From: Flagellimonas spongiicola
GTDB lineage: Bacteria; Bacteroidota; Bacteroidia; Flavobacteriales; Flavobacteriaceae
Assembly (NCBI RefSeq): GCF_023502425.1
Contig: NZ_JAMFMA010000002.1
Span: 1,106,352-1,170,351 of the forward strand
DNA length: 64,000 bases
Direction of reading: 5' to 3'
This document shows, one piece after another, positions 47,701-54,098 of the stretch; the stretch's first letter is position 1, and the number at the start of each line of letters is the position of its first letter. The notes under the pieces are model-generated. The model ran no database searches. It had not been told where the DNA came from and worked only from the letters and a program-made list of their open reading frames with translations. The translations under genes were made by a program, and so were the position numbers.

Positions 47701-48842
47701 ACCCTGATTCTTCACCAAATAACAATCTGAATTCTGAAGATGATCAAGATACCGTGGTACCAGTACCAGATGGTTTGGCAGATTTAGAATTGACCAAAGC
47801 AGTGGACAACCGAACGCCGAATGTTGGGGATGTGGTTGAATTTACCATTAACCTTACCAATAATGGCTTTAGTGACGCCACAGGAGTTGAAGTGACGGAT
47901 ATGTTACCTTCTGGTTTCACCTATCAATCGCATATTACAACCGCAGGGATATATAATTCCAACTCGGGTCTATGGACCCTTAATGGCCCCGTATTTAATA
48001 GAAGTACCGAGAGTTTGGTAATTCTGGCTACGGTGAATACACCAACTGGGGCAATGGATGAATATGTTAATGTTGCGGAAATTACTGCGAGTGATTTTAC
48101 GGATCCTGATAGTGATCCAAATCAAGGTATAGATAGTGACGATCTTTCAGATGGAAACGCTGATGACGATGAAGCAGTTGCCTCTGTGATTCCGCAAACC
48201 ACGGATATCGTGGTAACCAAGACTGTTGATAATACCACACCCAATATTGGTTCGCAAGTGGTGTTTACGATAACAGCAAGTAATCAAGGAAGTGTTGAAG
48301 CAACCAATATTGGCATTGAGGAAATTCTTCCTTCAGGATATAGTTTAATTACTGCCCAAGCCACTGATGGTCTATACGATGAAATTTCTGGGTTCTGGGA
48401 AATCCCGCAATTGGGATCATTAGGAACTGCAAGCCTTCAATTGACTGTTGAGGTATTGGATGTTAATGATTATCTGAATACCGCGAGTTTGGCTTTTGTA
48501 GATCAATTGGATACTAATACTGCAAACGACTCCGCCCAGGCAGAAGTAAGTCCTTCATGTTTGACTGTATACAACGAATTCTCACCAAATGGAGATGGTG
48601 TAAATGAATTCTTCAAAATAGATTGTATTTCTAGATACCCTAACAATGTGCTTCAAGTGTATAATCGCTGGGGGAACATTGTGTATGAAAAACGTTCCTA
48701 TAATAATGACTGGGATGGTACTTCTACCGGAAGAGCCACCGTTCAACAAGGAGACTTATTGCCCGTGGGCACCTATTACTACGTCTTAGATCTGGGCGAT
48801 GGCTCGGAACCACGAACAGATTGGCTATACATAAACAGATAG
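38721..48842 (+). CDS. Giant T9SS type B surface protein with Ig/PKD-like and DUF11 repeats
   Basis: 3,373 residues. An N-terminal signal peptide (about 8-30, hydrophobic FFFFLLFVSF) is followed by about 12 Ig/PKD-like repeats, each opening with a NAGPDQ-type motif (38.8-43.0 kb), then 14 DUF11 repeats (43.0-48.55 kb), each opening DLSLTKxVDNxxPNVGD-like and ending in an Asp/Glu-rich loop, then a gliding-motility-associated C-terminal domain (T9SS type B sorting signal) starting at VYNEFSPNGDGVNEFF near 48.56 kb. This is the layout of SprB-like adhesins. The following PorP/SprF gene is its usual partner. The precise ligand is unknown. Confidence 0.93.
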   Translation: MYRPPTPLKKGTIFFFFLLFVSFQWSSAQNCSVNAGIPETICENIVSYTLSGSSSGLVQSGPTWSQVGGPSVIIVDPSNLNTQVNGLVGGNTYTFRLSAICTDGTPQFQDVDITVQPITAANAGTDIASCPDNSGTIVTNANTPLNGGETGQWSIVGSNNAGVTINSPASPNSSLTLAETSAGTTTLQWTITGPEYAPGQSCESSSTITVTNYGGVSVVNAGPDQNLDNCYTLTQTTNLNGSFGGSNINGQVGTWSFVSGPNTPVIANANNNNSNVSNLIEGVYTFRWTVDGTCASGNDTMTITVAEATQDITNATIQDSNIRFCDAGITTVTLIGSVPLFTDETVTWTQTSGPVAGVNILNPNSSTTQITGLDGSSTYGFTYTIENGTTLCTDSATATVQYSTAPVSITANGGNDIVATCGVTSVDIPFTTTGNGTNTYSIISGPSGSTLINPGAFANTGGTPLNINFDVEGTYTVLLRRSLDGSIQTGCDVATDAINVTVALNPTAANAGTDQTLACNVVATDITGNVVSVGNSLWSQISGPNSATIATPYARTTNVSGLIPGTYVFQYAISGGNACAPSQEDTVEIVVSSDTPVATDAGLDQTICYGAPIALSANAVPTSNLEGEWTVDTAPAGASIVFEDINDPNTLVSGLDDPNETYVFRWTISNPNDPTCPNPGTDTVTITTNSTQGPTLADAGADQCIGTGITTVTLAGNQPAGDEIGTWTSIPAIGIAFDDPNQFDTDATISVEQSYVLTWTISKIAPGCQDTTDEVEITIGPDAIANAGPDQTECQAVFNMDASGSVGSGGFWTQISGPGGYAIDDATSPTAQITFTFSGQYVFEWTANNGSCSSDTDQVTLNVGIPPTTAVVTNPTETICSSTSIILDGNPFNSDIENGYWTLLSGAPNTPAFSDINDPNATVSGMVSGTYTFRWTIAGDSNCPSSFADKTVDVYVPANAGPDMELCNVQNFLLEATFGSTGTWTQIFGPGVAGAPGTPATISQNPADSNVAEVSDIIFGALYIFEFTTNYPGATGCGNTSDQVRVESSGLPSVLPDAGPDQLLCIGDLVVPNQTTLAGNMPPDDVDEATWSFTEQPAGSAAVITNIFDPTSTITGLTVPGTYILEWNFESGFCFTTSDVVRIEVYEAPSAADAGPDQLNACQLDAQLNAVPPTVGTGTWTLTTDPSGGAAVIDNPNSPTSTLSNVTTTGVYVLTWTVAHNGVSFVDSPSACDPTTDTVSITFPDDAPSTADAGPDQELCAATQTNMAATALVIGTGTWTQTAGPGFGSAPGTLANIVSPNSETTLIDTLEAGTYEFTWTVVNGGCTFTDTVEVVIYADPIATNAGPDQNLDQFAAVLMAADAPIAGTGTWTQISGPTTVGFVNENDPNTEVFGASSGTYVFEWTVTNGICPPVSDTVEVSLLGIDLELSKGVSPITANPGDTVTFTLDVFNNDASSATDASGVTVRDVLPSGYTLVPGTVSNGGVYNAGDLSITWSNLSISNGATVSLSFDATVNVSGDYVNSAEITANGIFDLDSTVGNGIPGEDDQDTAQVTIVTADLSLDKDISAASSATPNVGDTVVYEITITNAGPDAATNVSVADVIPSGLSVGTINNGGVNSSGTINWTIAALPVGSTTLSYETTVNTPTGIPGEFENIAQITASDQWDPDSDVGNDDGDQSEDDEDNFTLSVSEQADLSISKSVIVGSTTPNVDETITFELIIANDGPNDASGVGVEDVLPAGFNLTAVNGGGSLVGNTARWSGLFVPNGGNIALTYQASVNAPTGALGEYTNAAQITSSDQVDLDSDPTSGFGSDDLGDTIADDDETSLTLTPQEANLSVNKSVSDGTPNVGDTITFTVQVNNAGPDAATNVSVVDEVPDGYTIVGGSVSNGGIFNLGGSQVIWNLANIPLAGLTLTYEASVNAPTGAPGEYQNTVEITASEQYDPNSVPNNDDGDQSEDDEDNATVVPEAADLSLVKDISAASSPTPNSGDTVIFELTITNAGPSTATNVVLEDVVPAGYTLQAVNDGGTDIAGTFLSWNIASIPVGTTTVTYEVTVNAPTGATDEYLNVAEIAAVDQFDPDSEPGNDDGDQDEDDEDFFITVPQSIDLELELQSSNLTPDVGDVVTFTINVSNNGPSTATGVSIENIVPAGFASISAISNGGTFSFVTDEVTWTGLSIPVGTNTLSLTFNATVQNPTGVLGEFTNIAQVTFANQFDSDSTPNNDDGDQSEDDETSITTAPLQSDLSLTKIVVDNDITPNVGEEISFEITVTNSGPNDATNVVVQDLIPTGFNYVLYSATAGTYDDATGLWQVGTITNGSNETLIIDVIVNNTGNYTNVAQITASDGFDIDSTPSNGVGAEDDQDEVVVNPVSVADLSLTKSVDNTNPDVNTNVVFTLSVSNAGPSDATNVAVTDLLPNGYTYVSDDGAGAYVNGTGVWTIGGLLNGATSTLNITATVNPTGNYTNIAEITAVDQPDIDSTPNNGVAVEDDQDDAGISPNPLVDISVTKTADDLTPNVGDQIVFTVTVQNDGPNDATNVVVTDFLASGYSFVTAVPSTGVYEPLNGSWTIGNLANGASETIVITADVLANGDYTNIAELTDLAETDVDSVPANNDDTEDDQETVEPVPVLVSDLVLRKSVDILSPLVGEDVVFNISITNNGPSDVTGVEVLDLLPTGYTYVSNSRTAGVYTPGTGIWELNGVIPNGTTETLNIVATVNGTGDYFNVTEVFSSNNFDPNSTPNNNNIFENDQDSAGTTPIPSSDLSLTKTVDNPNPDVGSNVTFTVTLTNDGLSDASGIVVSDALPSGYTYVSDDSGGTYSAGSGLWNVGNLAGTTSISLNIVAQVNATGDYTNVAEVIAAIQVDPDSTPGNNDPTEDDQAEQSTTPRIVTDISVTKTVDNLSPSVGDQITFTVTVNNAGPSDATGIVVEDLLASGYSLVSVLPSTGVYYGLTGSWDVGGLLNGETATLQITAQVQASGDYRNTAELIALDTFDPDSSPNNNLNSEDDQDTVVPVPDGLADLELTKAVDNRTPNVGDVVEFTINLTNNGFSDATGVEVTDMLPSGFTYQSHITTAGIYNSNSGLWTLNGPVFNRSTESLVILATVNTPTGAMDEYVNVAEITASDFTDPDSDPNQGIDSDDLSDGNADDDEAVASVIPQTTDIVVTKTVDNTTPNIGSQVVFTITASNQGSVEATNIGIEEILPSGYSLITAQATDGLYDEISGFWEIPQLGSLGTASLQLTVEVLDVNDYLNTASLAFVDQLDTNTANDSAQAEVSPSCLTVYNEFSPNGDGVNEFFKIDCISRYPNNVLQVYNRWGNIVYEKRSYNNDWDGTSTGRATVQQGDLLPVGTYYYVLDLGDGSEPRTDWLYINR
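39080..42990 (+). repeat. Ig/PKD-like NAGPDQ repeat array inside the giant adhesin gene
   Basis: About 12 copies of a roughly 95-100-codon unit. Each begins with a variant of ANAGPDQxLC (for example at 39080, 39375, 40244, 40517, 41072, 41886, 42174, 42470 and 42749), followed by GTWTQxSGPxxA and a FEWTxxxGxC segment. Copies are degenerate at DNA level, so this is an old protein-level expansion, not a recombining DNA repeat. Confidence 0.85.
42990..48555 (+). repeat. Array of 14 DUF11 repeats inside the giant adhesin gene
   Basis: Fourteen units of roughly 130 residues, each with an opening ADLSLTK-type strand, PNVGDTVTFT, NxGPSDATNVxVxDxLPSGYT, GxW..., and NYTNVAEIT, ending with a D/E-rich loop such as DPDSxPNNDDGDQSEDDE. 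Neighbouring units share 40-60 per cent residues by eye. The Asp-rich ends look like calcium-binding linkers; that is inference. Confidence 0.88.
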
Positions 48843-48846
48843 GAAA

Positions 48847-49800
48847 ATGGGTATCAGAATGAATAGAAAAGAACAAAGAATGACAAGGCAATTCCGACTA
48901 AGCTGTATGCTGACCCTTTTGCTGGGAATTACTACTGTTTTTGCACAGCAAGACCCACAGTTTACACAATATATGTACAACACCTTGAATGTTAATCCGG
49001 CATATGCGGGATCTAGAGGTCACCTGACAGCACTGCTTATGCATCGATCCCAATGGGTTGGCGTGAATGGTGCGCCAACAACCCAGGTATTGGCCGTGGA
49101 CGGACCCATGAAGAACAATGTTGGATTAGGTTTAGTATTGTCACATGACGCCCTTGGACCTGCTTCTGAAGTGTTTGTGGATGCTAATTTTTCCTATACA
49201 GTCAAGCTGGACGAAAACAATAAACGACTTTCCTTTGGTCTAAAAGGAGGTGGACGCATGTTCAATGTGGATTTCTCTAAAGGATTGGTGGAAAACCCGG
49301 ATGTGGCTTTTCAGAATAATATTCAAAATAAGTTTTTCCCAACCATTGGGGCGGGAATCTATTATCACGATACTAAAAACTATTTGGGCCTTGCTGTGCC
49401 CAACTTCTTTGCCCAAGATCATTATGATGGAGAAGAACAGGAAATTGCTGCTGAGCGCTTACATTATTACTTGATTGGTGGAAAAATAATCGACCTTACT
49501 CCAGATGTAAAATTCAAACCTGCATTTTTCGTGAAATGGGTTCCTGGCGCTCCTGTTATTGCCGATATCTCTGCAAATGCAATGATTCGCGAAACTTTTA
49601 CGGCCGGATTGGCATACAGATGGGACGATTCCTTTTCCGCATTATTGGGCCTTCAAATATCCCCAGATTTGAGTATGGGATATTCCTATGATTTAACTAC
49701 TTCTGATTTAAGAAGTTATACCAGTGGCACCCATGAAGTGTTTCTGCGTTACGAATTCAAGACTGTTGAAAAAAGACTTAAATCCCCAAGATTCTACTAA
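48847..49800 (+). CDS. PorP/SprF-family type IX secretion outer-membrane protein
   Basis: 317 residues. Signal peptide (about 17-34 from the ATG at 48847; later in-frame ATGs at 48859 and 48880 are possible) ends at FAQQDPQFTQYMYN, the family start of the mature protein, followed by TLNVNPAYAGSRGHL, a strong PorP/SprF signature. The rest is beta-rich and predicted to form an outer-membrane barrel. It lies four bases after the giant adhesin and is expected to help its export and attachment. No other T9SS core genes are in the window. Confidence 0.92.
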   Translation: MGIRMNRKEQRMTRQFRLSCMLTLLLGITTVFAQQDPQFTQYMYNTLNVNPAYAGSRGHLTALLMHRSQWVGVNGAPTTQVLAVDGPMKNNVGLGLVLSHDALGPASEVFVDANFSYTVKLDENNKRLSFGLKGGGRMFNVDFSKGLVENPDVAFQNNIQNKFFPTIGAGIYYHDTKNYLGLAVPNFFAQDHYDGEEQEIAAERLHYYLIGGKIIDLTPDVKFKPAFFVKWVPGAPVIADISANAMIRETFTAGLAYRWDDSFSALLGLQISPDLSMGYSYDLTTSDLRSYTSGTHEVFLRYEFKTVEKRLKSPRFY

Positions 49801-49801
49801 A

Positions 49802-51751
49802 ATGAGAAGTTTTAAAACCAACATCCCCGTTCTTATTTTTTTCCTGGGCGGTTTGCTGCACGCACAGCTAAAGTACAATGACGCCGATATCAACTTTGAT
49901 AATTTGCTTTATGTAAAAGCGGCCAAGCAATATGAAACCATGGTGCGCAAAGGTGAGCAATCACAACACGTGTTACAGCGACTAGGAGATGCCTATTTTT
50001 TCAATACCGATATGGAAAATGCTGTAAAATGGTATGGGGTTCTCTTTACAAAATATGAAAAGATACTAGAGCCGAAGTACGCTTTTCGCTATGTTCATGC
50101 CCTTAAAGGCATTGGTGACTATAAGCAGGCCAAGGGTATAATGAAAATCTATACACAGAAAATGGATATGTCTGCCTATCAGGTGGCACAGTTTCATGAC
50201 AATGATGAGGCTCTTGATGAACTTATGGCAAGACAGCCACAGTATTACATCAGTAATTTAGGGATTAATTCAGCTGTTGCGGATTTTGGTCCAACCTATT
50301 ATAAAGATAAAATCGTTTTTTCGTCGAGTAGGGATTCCTTGACTTTCGAGTCCAGGGTATACGAATGGAACCGTCAACCCTATCTTGATTTCTTCATGGC
50401 GGATACGTTGGATTCCGGTTCGGATTTGGCTAATGTCACTTCATTTTCATCCATACTGAATACCCGTTATCATGAAGCAGGCGCTACGTTTATTCCTGAA
50501 GGAAATGTAGTTTATTTCACTAGAAATAATTACACTCATCAAACACTAGGAAGGGATGGTGAGGGTACCAATCATCTCAAAATTTATACCTCAGAATTAA
50601 GAGGAGGCGAATGGACCGAAGCACAGGAGGTTTCATTCAATAGCGAAGAGTATTCGGTAGGTCAACCTGCGTTGAGTCCAGATGGCAAAAAACTCTATTT
50701 TGTTTCCGATATGCCAGGTAGTATAGGTGGGACGGACATATTTGTTGTTGATATCCTGCGTGATGGGAGTTTTTCACAACCGCGCAATTTGGGACCTTCC
50801 ATAAATACGAGCGGCAGGGAAATGTTCCCCTTCGTGACTGAAGAAAAACTGTATTTTGCTTCTGATGGGCATTTAGGATTGGGAGGACTTGATGTTTTTG
50901 AAAGTGAACTTGGCATATCAGGATATGCTGCACCCAATAATCTTGGCGTTCCATTGAACAGTAATCGTGATGACTTTGGGTATATCGTAAATGAAAAGAC
51001 CCAACGAGGATATTTTTCTTCCAATCGGGAAGGCGGAAAAGGAGATGACGACATTTATTCGTTCCAACGTATGGAGGAATCCTGCGAGCAGACTGTAAAA
51101 GGTAGTGTGATCCGTAAATCCAACGCACAACCCATTGTAAATGTTATTGTGGAGTTGGTGGACACTGATGGCAATTCGTTAGGCAAAACCAGCACTGACC
51201 CATATGGAGCTTTTGAATTTGAGAATGTACTGGAATGTGAAGTGGGTTATGAAATCAAAATTAGTAAACAAGGGTTCTTACCCAATGAAACATTATTTGT
51301 AACCTCCAAGCAGAAGGATTATATAAATGATGTCCCGCTAGAAATCACAAAGGAGTTGAATAAACTTATTGTTCGCGAAAATGGAGTGCTCAAAATCAAA
51401 ATCGACAATATTTATTTTGATTTAAATAAGGCCGAAATTAGACCGGATGCAGCTCAGGAATTGAATAAAATTGTTGAGGTGATGAAGGAATACCCAAAAA
51501 TGGTGATCAAAATAGAAGCACATACTGATTCAAGGGGAAGTGATCGATACAATGAGACCTTATCAGATAAGCGAGCGAAATCCACAGGAAGTTATATTGT
51601 TTCCCAGGGGATAGAAGCAAGCAGAATTGAAAGTGCCATTGGCTATGGAGAGAAAGTGCTGCTGAACCAATGCAGCAATGGCGTTAGGTGTACCAATGAA
51701 GAACATGATGTCAACCGGCGATCAGAGTTCATCATCGTAAAGCTGGATTAA
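49802..51751 (+). CDS. PorE-like OmpA-family protein (TPR, WD40-like, CRD, OmpA domains)
   Basis: 649 residues starting at ATG 49802; the frame extends 26 codons upstream into the PorP gene but the signal peptide (about 1-21, ending LLHAQ) fixes this start. Order: TPR-like helices (about 30-135), WD40-like PD40 beta-propeller repeats (about 160-420, e.g. QPALSPDGKKLYFVSDMPGS), a carboxypeptidase regulatory-like domain (about 425-510) and an OmpA peptidoglycan-binding domain (about 530-640, ending KRAKSTGSYIVSQGI and NRRSEFIIVKLD). This order is that of PorE, which links T9SS to peptidoglycan. Directly follows the SprF gene by one base. Confidence 0.88.
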   Translation: MRSFKTNIPVLIFFLGGLLHAQLKYNDADINFDNLLYVKAAKQYETMVRKGEQSQHVLQRLGDAYFFNTDMENAVKWYGVLFTKYEKILEPKYAFRYVHALKGIGDYKQAKGIMKIYTQKMDMSAYQVAQFHDNDEALDELMARQPQYYISNLGINSAVADFGPTYYKDKIVFSSSRDSLTFESRVYEWNRQPYLDFFMADTLDSGSDLANVTSFSSILNTRYHEAGATFIPEGNVVYFTRNNYTHQTLGRDGEGTNHLKIYTSELRGGEWTEAQEVSFNSEEYSVGQPALSPDGKKLYFVSDMPGSIGGTDIFVVDILRDGSFSQPRNLGPSINTSGREMFPFVTEEKLYFASDGHLGLGGLDVFESELGISGYAAPNNLGVPLNSNRDDFGYIVNEKTQRGYFSSNREGGKGDDDIYSFQRMEESCEQTVKGSVIRKSNAQPIVNVIVELVDTDGNSLGKTSTDPYGAFEFENVLECEVGYEIKISKQGFLPNETLFVTSKQKDYINDVPLEITKELNKLIVRENGVLKIKIDNIYFDLNKAEIRPDAAQELNKIVEVMKEYPKMVIKIEAHTDSRGSDRYNETLSDKRAKSTGSYIVSQGIEASRIESAIGYGEKVLLNQCSNGVRCTNEEHDVNRRSEFIIVKLD

Positions 51752-51781
51752 GCAACAACCAACACTAAATACTATCCTTGG

Positions 51782-51808
51782 CCTTCAACATTTGTTGAAG
51801 GTTTTTTT
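51782..51808 (+). terminator. Intrinsic terminator of the adhesin operon
   Basis: Perfect 8-bp stem CCTTCAAC / GTTGAAGG with loop ATTT, followed by TTTTTTT. It lies 30 bases after the OmpA-family gene. Confidence 0.85.
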
Positions 51809-51851
51809 GTTAAAATCAATTTTGGTGCAACCCTTTACTTTTTGCATTGTC

Positions 51852-51881
51852 TTTGGGATAGATGAATAAGGATTATTTTTA
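51852..51881 (+). promoter_or_regulatory. Candidate promoter of the ECF sigma operon
   Basis: TTTG at 51852-51855 and TATTTTTA at 51874-51881 with an 18-base spacer fit the -33/-7 consensus apart from the last base of the -7 box. The TTG start at 51889 lies only seven bases beyond, so the transcript would be nearly leaderless. Confidence 0.45.
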
Positions 51882-51888
51882 GCTGTCA

Positions 51889-52446
51889 TTGAATAACCGT
51901 CCGGGATTTTTGGAAACAAACGTACGTTTTACACACCAAGCATTGGTAGAACAGAGCAAGGCAGGCGACACAAACGCCCAGTATCAGCTGTATGGGCTAT
52001 ATGTGGATGCGATGTTCAATGTGGCTATGCGGTTGTTGACAATTCGAGAGGATGCCGAGGATGTATTGCAAGAGAGCTTTGTGGAAGCCTTTAGAAAACT
52101 GGACACTTTTAGATATGAAAGCACTTTTGGGTCTTGGCTAAAAAGAATTGTAATCAATAGAAGTATCAATCATCTAAAAGCAAAGCGGATGTTACTGTCT
52201 TCTCTAGAGAATGAGGGGGAACCTGAAGAAGAGGAACTAGAGGAAGTGGACACGCTTGAAATTGAGAAAATAAAGATCGGGCTAGGTCAATTGCCAGAGG
52301 GGTATCGTCAAATCATTACACTATATCTCATAGAAGGATATGACCACGTGGAAATTGGGGAAATATTGGGGATAAGCACCTCTACCTCCAAATCCCAATA
52401 CCATAGGGCCAAAAAGAAATTGATTCAAATTGTAAAGGAATTATGA
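51889..52446 (+). CDS. ECF-family RNA polymerase sigma factor
   Basis: 185 residues, TTG start at 51889 (no ATG). Sigma-70 region 2 (about 33-100, DVLQESFVEAFRKLDTFRYE and FGSWLKRIVINRSINHLKAKR) and region 4 helix-turn-helix (about 130-180, LPEGYRQIITLYLIEGYDHV and EIGEILGISTSTSKSQYHRA) are intact. No region 1.1 or 3. The stop overlaps the next gene by four bases, the usual coupling with an anti-sigma factor. Confidence 0.92.
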   Translation: MNNRPGFLETNVRFTHQALVEQSKAGDTNAQYQLYGLYVDAMFNVAMRLLTIREDAEDVLQESFVEAFRKLDTFRYESTFGSWLKRIVINRSINHLKAKRMLLSSLENEGEPEEEELEEVDTLEIEKIKIGLGQLPEGYRQIITLYLIEGYDHVEIGEILGISTSTSKSQYHRAKKKLIQIVKEL

Positions 52447-52991
52447 TGGACAATTTTGAAAAACATATTAAAGAAAACAAGGAGTCCTTTGATGTTCACA
52501 AAGTGGATAAGGATAAGCTTTGGAAAGGAATAGCAAACGAATTACAGGAACTTGAAAAGCCCAAAGTAATTCCGTTATGGAGGTCAAGTAATCTCAGGAT
52601 TGCGGCTTCTGTGGTCTTTTTAATTGGACTTTCGGTTATGACTTTTCTGCTAATAGGAAATCCTGAAACAACAGAAATTGAGGGTTACGCCAATGAAGAA
52701 CTTTTTGAAATAGACCTGCACTATCAAAACCTGGTCTACCAACAAGTGCAATTGGTGAAAAACCACTCAAAGTTATCTGATCAAGACAAAGATGAATTTC
52801 TATCCTTTATGGACGAATTGGATCAGGAGTACGCACAATTAAAATTGGAAATGCAACGCAACCTAGATAATGAACTTGTGTTGGAAGCCATCGTAAATAA
52901 CTATAAAAAACGCATTGAATTGATTGAAAATCTATTAAGACAGATCAATGCATCCAAAAATGAGACGGATTATGAGGGGTACATTTTATAA
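52443..52991 (+). CDS. Single-pass membrane protein, probable anti-sigma factor
   Basis: 182 residues. Cytoplasmic part 1-55 (FEKHIKENKESFDVHKVDKD), one transmembrane helix (about 57-80, LRIAASVVFLIGLSVMTFLLI), and a charged alpha-helical periplasmic region (about 90-182) that could form a coiled coil. No zinc-binding anti-sigma motif (HxxxCxxC) is visible. Assignment rests on position straight after the sigma factor (ATGA overlap), not on homology. Confidence 0.7.
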   Translation: MMDNFEKHIKENKESFDVHKVDKDKLWKGIANELQELEKPKVIPLWRSSNLRIAASVVFLIGLSVMTFLLIGNPETTEIEGYANEELFEIDLHYQNLVYQQVQLVKNHSKLSDQDKDEFLSFMDELDQEYAQLKLEMQRNLDNELVLEAIVNNYKKRIELIENLLRQINASKNETDYEGYIL

Positions 52992-54060
52992 ATACGGGTT
53001 AACGGCGCTCATCATAGGGTTGTTCACCAGCTCTGGATTTGCTCAAAATGAACATACAAAACAATGGCAAAGGAGTTATGATTTGCCAGCAAACGGAACG
53101 GTTCAGATTGAGAATAAATATGGCAATGTGGTTGTAAATGGCTGGGATCAGGATAAACTGCAGGTTACCATAGATATCAAAGTGGTGCACCGTAAAGATG
53201 ATAATGCCAAGAAACTATTGGACCGCATTCAGCCAGAGGTAACCCAGGCCGGTGATTTTGTCAGGATTACGTCCCAGATAGTAGAGCGCAGTTCCAGTTT
53301 ATTGAGTAGGTATTTCAATAAAGCGAACCCATTTGATTTCGATAAATCGAATATCCAAATCAATTATGAGGTTTACTTGCCCATGAACACGGAATTGGAC
53401 ATTACAAACAAATTCGGTGATGTTGTAATTGGTGCATGGCATGGCGATTTGGATGCCAATGTGCAACATGGGGATGTTTGGGTTAACGATGACATTTCAA
53501 CAGCTAAAGTAGATATGCGCTTTGGGAAACTGAATTTAGGAACCATTGGTTATGGGAACATTAAAATGAACAATGGTGGTATAGATATTGAAGACGCGCA
53601 AAAATTGAAAATCATAAGTAGTGGAAGCAATATTCAATTGGATAAAGTGAACAACTTGGAAGTGTACTCCAGTAAAGATGAAGTAAGTCTTGAAGCTATT
53701 GGAAGTCTAAGAGGGGATTTTAAATTTTCCAATGTGGATATTTCAATTATAGAACAAGAAATGTTCCTCACATTACGAATTGCGGAAGTTGACATCAAAA
53801 AATTCATAAATCCAACTCCAGAAATTGATATTGTCCAAGAGTCTTCAGAGATAAATATGGACGTTTCGGGACTTTCGTTCGATTTTAAAGCCACTTTGGA
53901 ACAAGGTTTGTTACGGGTTCCAAAGACATTTACCAACGTTAAAAGTACGGTTACCAATCCAGGTCGTAAGATTAGGGATATTACCGCAAAATATGGCTCG
54001 AGTAAAGGCGGTGACTTTTCCATTAATGGAATCAAGGGGGTCATTGTCATTACCGATTAG
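52972..54060 (+). CDS. Exported DUF4097-like beta-helix protein
   Basis: 362 residues from ATG 52972, which overlaps the anti-sigma gene by 20 bases; in-frame ATGs at 52948 and 52960 are alternatives. A signal peptide (about 8-26, ending SGFAQ) precedes repetitive beta-strand motifs (NGTVQIENKYGNVVVNGWDQD; ELDITNKFGDVVIGAW; YGNIKMNNGGIDIED) typical of DUF4097-type adhesins/envelope proteins. The repeats suggest a right-handed beta-helix. Part of the sigma operon and probably under its control. Confidence 0.78.
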   Translation: MRGTFYKYGLTALIIGLFTSSGFAQNEHTKQWQRSYDLPANGTVQIENKYGNVVVNGWDQDKLQVTIDIKVVHRKDDNAKKLLDRIQPEVTQAGDFVRITSQIVERSSSLLSRYFNKANPFDFDKSNIQINYEVYLPMNTELDITNKFGDVVIGAWHGDLDANVQHGDVWVNDDISTAKVDMRFGKLNLGTIGYGNIKMNNGGIDIEDAQKLKIISSGSNIQLDKVNNLEVYSSKDEVSLEAIGSLRGDFKFSNVDISIIEQEMFLTLRIAEVDIKKFINPTPEIDIVQESSEINMDVSGLSFDFKATLEQGLLRVPKTFTNVKSTVTNPGRKIRDITAKYGSSKGGDFSINGIKGVIVITD

Positions 54061-54098
54061 AACATCAATCAATAAAACAAATCAAAAAATCAGCAATC

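Noticed and set aside
39080..48555. CRISPR-like or tandem DNA repeat in the adhesin region
   Set aside because: The periodicity is at protein level inside one open frame; DNA copies are divergent and not separated by spacers.
48842..49802. Frame of the OmpA-family gene extended to 49724
   Set aside because: It would overlap the SprF-like gene by 77 bases, and the signal peptide begins at 49802.
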